From Planococcus sp. APC 4015 (GTDB taxonomy: Bacteria > Actinomycetota > Actinomycetes > Actinomycetales > Microbacteriaceae), in the NCBI GenBank assembly GCA_030407505.1, contig JASDDH010000008.1, forward strand, positions 62,001 to 126,000: a stretch of DNA of 64,000 nucleotides, written 5' to 3'. Shown here piece by piece: positions 62,779 to 64,000 of this stretch. The first letter of the stretch is position 1. Each line of letters starts with the position of its first letter. Both the position numbers and the translations under genes were made by a program. Below the pieces are notes generated by a model. The model did not search any database, had not been told where the DNA came from, and saw only the letters and a program-made list of their open reading frames with translations.

Positions 62779-63776
62779 CAGAGCAGCCCTTCTGAGAACG
62801 CCACGAGCTCGCCCGACTCGGCGGATCGGTAGGCGCCTTCGAGGAGAGACAGCGTGCGCAGATTGTCGGAGCCCGAATTTCTTGGCTGAGCGTCGGTGTC
62901 GATAGCCGTCAAGAGATCGTCGAGCCCGCGAAACGCGGATTCGGGCTTGTTTTCTCCTGCCCAGGGGTTGACGATCCTCTCCACTCCGTCGGCGGTGTGG
63001 ACTTCGATGTGTTCGTAATCGAAGAGCAGCGTTCCGGTTTCGCCGATGACGATCGACTCGATCCGGTCCACGCGGCTTGAGAAGCTCTGCGTGTAGTTCA
63101 CCCCGACGTCTCCGAACCGGACGTGGATCGAGGCATCCGTCTCTCCCGCAGCCGACAGAGCGCTTGAGCGATGCGTGGTGGCGACGAGCCAGTCGGCCTC
63201 GCGGTCGAGGATGAATCGAAAGCCGTCGAACCAGTGAACGCCCATGACCGAGAGGGCGTGGTGCTTTTGATCGGCCCGCCAACCGACCACTTCGCGCCAC
63301 ATGAGCTCGCGATGATCTACCGATACGACGCGGCCGATGCGGCCCGCTCGAATTGCCGCTCGGGCCTGCCCGAATGCGTAGTGGTATCGGAAATTCTGGT
63401 CTACCGCGAGCAAAACGCCGGCCGACTCGGCAGTCTCCACAATCTCTATCGCCTCGGCCACCCCGTCAGCGAGGGGCTTCTCGACGAATAGATGCTTACC
63501 GGATGCTGCGAGTTCAGAGACGGCCTCAAGGCGCACGTGACTCGGCGTTGATACGACAGCGACGTCGAACTCCGCCTCACGGACGGCCTCCGAGATCGAG
63601 GCGAACGTCGTCCTTACGCCAAACGTGTCAGCGACCCATTGCCGCCGTTCCGGCGATGGATCAACTGCAGCGACGATCTCGATTCGGTCGGGATGGGCGA
63701 GATAGCCTCGGAAGTGCATCTCGCTGACACCTCCGCAGCCGACGATTGCGACCTGGTGCCGAGACGTCGTCGTCAT
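62778..63776 (-). CDS. Gfo/Idh/MocA family dehydrogenase
   Basis: 332 residues from ATG 63776, whose start overlaps the cupin stop (ATGA); a longer open frame upstream belongs to the cupin gene region. Rossmann GCGGVSEMHFRGY, KHLFVEKPLADG with the catalytic Lys, and GVHWFDGFRFI. Likely oxidises the imported sugar; the facing SMP-30 lactonase would open the lactone product. Confidence 0.9.
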   Translation of the reverse strand: MTTTSRHQVAIVGCGGVSEMHFRGYLAHPDRIEIVAAVDPSPERRQWVADTFGVRTTFASISEAVREAEFDVAVVSTPSHVRLEAVSELAASGKHLFVEKPLADGVAEAIEIVETAESAGVLLAVDQNFRYHYAFGQARAAIRAGRIGRVVSVDHRELMWREVVGWRADQKHHALSVMGVHWFDGFRFILDREADWLVATTHRSSALSAAGETDASIHVRFGDVGVNYTQSFSSRVDRIESIVIGETGTLLFDYEHIEVHTADGVERIVNPWAGENKPESAFRGLDDLLTAIDTDAQPRNSGSDNLRTLSLLEGAYRSAESGELVAFSEGLL

Positions 63777-64000
63777 TCGCCGACGACCTCTCGCGACGCT
63801 GTGTCGAAGCAAATCAACAGTTCGCATGTGTCCTCGCCGATGTTCTCCGCGTTGTGCACGGAGCCCATCGGGATCGAGATGGTATCGCCAGGCGCCATCT
63901 CGACGTACTCGTCGCCCACACGGTGACGAATGAGCCCCTTAAGTACATGGAGCACCTCGTCGCAGTTGGGGTGGTGATGCACGGGATTGCTCTGCCCAGG
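63773..64000 (-). CDS. Cupin-domain protein, 5' part beyond the window
   Basis: 76 codons visible, reading frame open at base 64000. Cupin motif 1 is present with metal ligands in PVHHHPNCDEVLHVLKG, motif 2 as GSVHNAENIG. Single-domain cupins in such operons are sugar isomerases, ulosonic-acid enzymes or ligand-binding accessory proteins. First visible gene of the right-hand operon, coupled to the Gfo/Idh gene. Confidence 0.88.
   Translation of the reverse strand, partial: PGQSNPVHHHPNCDEVLHVLKGLIRHRVGDEYVEMAPGDTISIPMGSVHNAENIGEDTCELLICFDTASREVVGE

Overview
The window is dense, high-GC actinobacterial DNA. Gene content (RamB-type glyoxylate control, HadAB-like dehydratases beside murB, DUF2510 and DUF5684 proteins, Liv- and MalFG-type uptake systems), GTG starts, TANNNT -10 boxes followed directly by start codons, and the very frequent gatgcc/ggcatc codon pair suggest Microbacteriaceae, probably Microbacterium or a close relative. 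The genus is inferred from style and gene order, not from a marker gene. No rRNA, tRNA, CRISPR array, transposase or phage gene was recognised.

Layout. 1-4.8 kb: glyoxylate shunt divergon, ramB-like regulator (cut by the left edge) facing aceB-aceA. 4.8-14.7 kb: housekeeping and accessory genes, namely a drug-type ABC-2 exporter, a YCII protein, an aminotransferase, a PepSY lipo/secreted protein with a two-component system that appears to control it, murB with a HadAB-like dehydratase pair, a TauE/SafE permease and a DUF2510 membrane protein. 14.7-22.2 kb: a sugar cluster (isomerase, Gfo/Idh dehydrogenase, ribose-type ABC importer split around a divergent promoter, ROK regulator). 22.2-25.4 kb: small alarmone synthetase, EamA transporter, secreted Ig-like protein. 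25.5-35.2 kb: beta-galactoside operon (GH42, ABC importer, GH35, alditol oxidase) under a LacI regulator with two palindromic operators. 35.3-36.9 kb: YaeQ and a membrane-anchored phosphodiesterase-like protein.

37-51.8 kb holds the most unusual part. A PEP-mutase/2-methylisocitrate-lyase-like enzyme and a divergent IclR regulator sit next to a 14-gene leftward run with mostly overlapping start/stop codons: a duplicated nitrilase-fold amidase, a complete Liv-type importer, three SDR dehydrogenases, a flavin monooxygenase fused to a degenerate isocitrate-lyase-like domain, a maleate-isomerase-family protein lacking both catalytic cysteines, a Dabb protein, an isochorismatase-fold amidase and an alpha/beta hydrolase. 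A perfect 8-bp-arm inverted repeat lies at its likely promoter. It reads as one pathway that imports and breaks down a nitrogen-containing (amide, nitrile or N-heterocyclic) compound, with a combination of parts I do not recognise as any described pathway.

52-57.2 kb: leuC without leuD, an amylosucrase, an ArsB/SLC13-like transporter and a DUF5684 protein. From about 57.2 kb to the right edge base composition and codon use change (more A/T, less biased third positions), after a gene-poor 0.7 kb stretch; this looks like a separately acquired sugar or sugar-acid module: SMP-30 lactonase facing a leftward cupin / Gfo-Idh / TIM-barrel isomerase / ABC importer operon that runs off the right edge.
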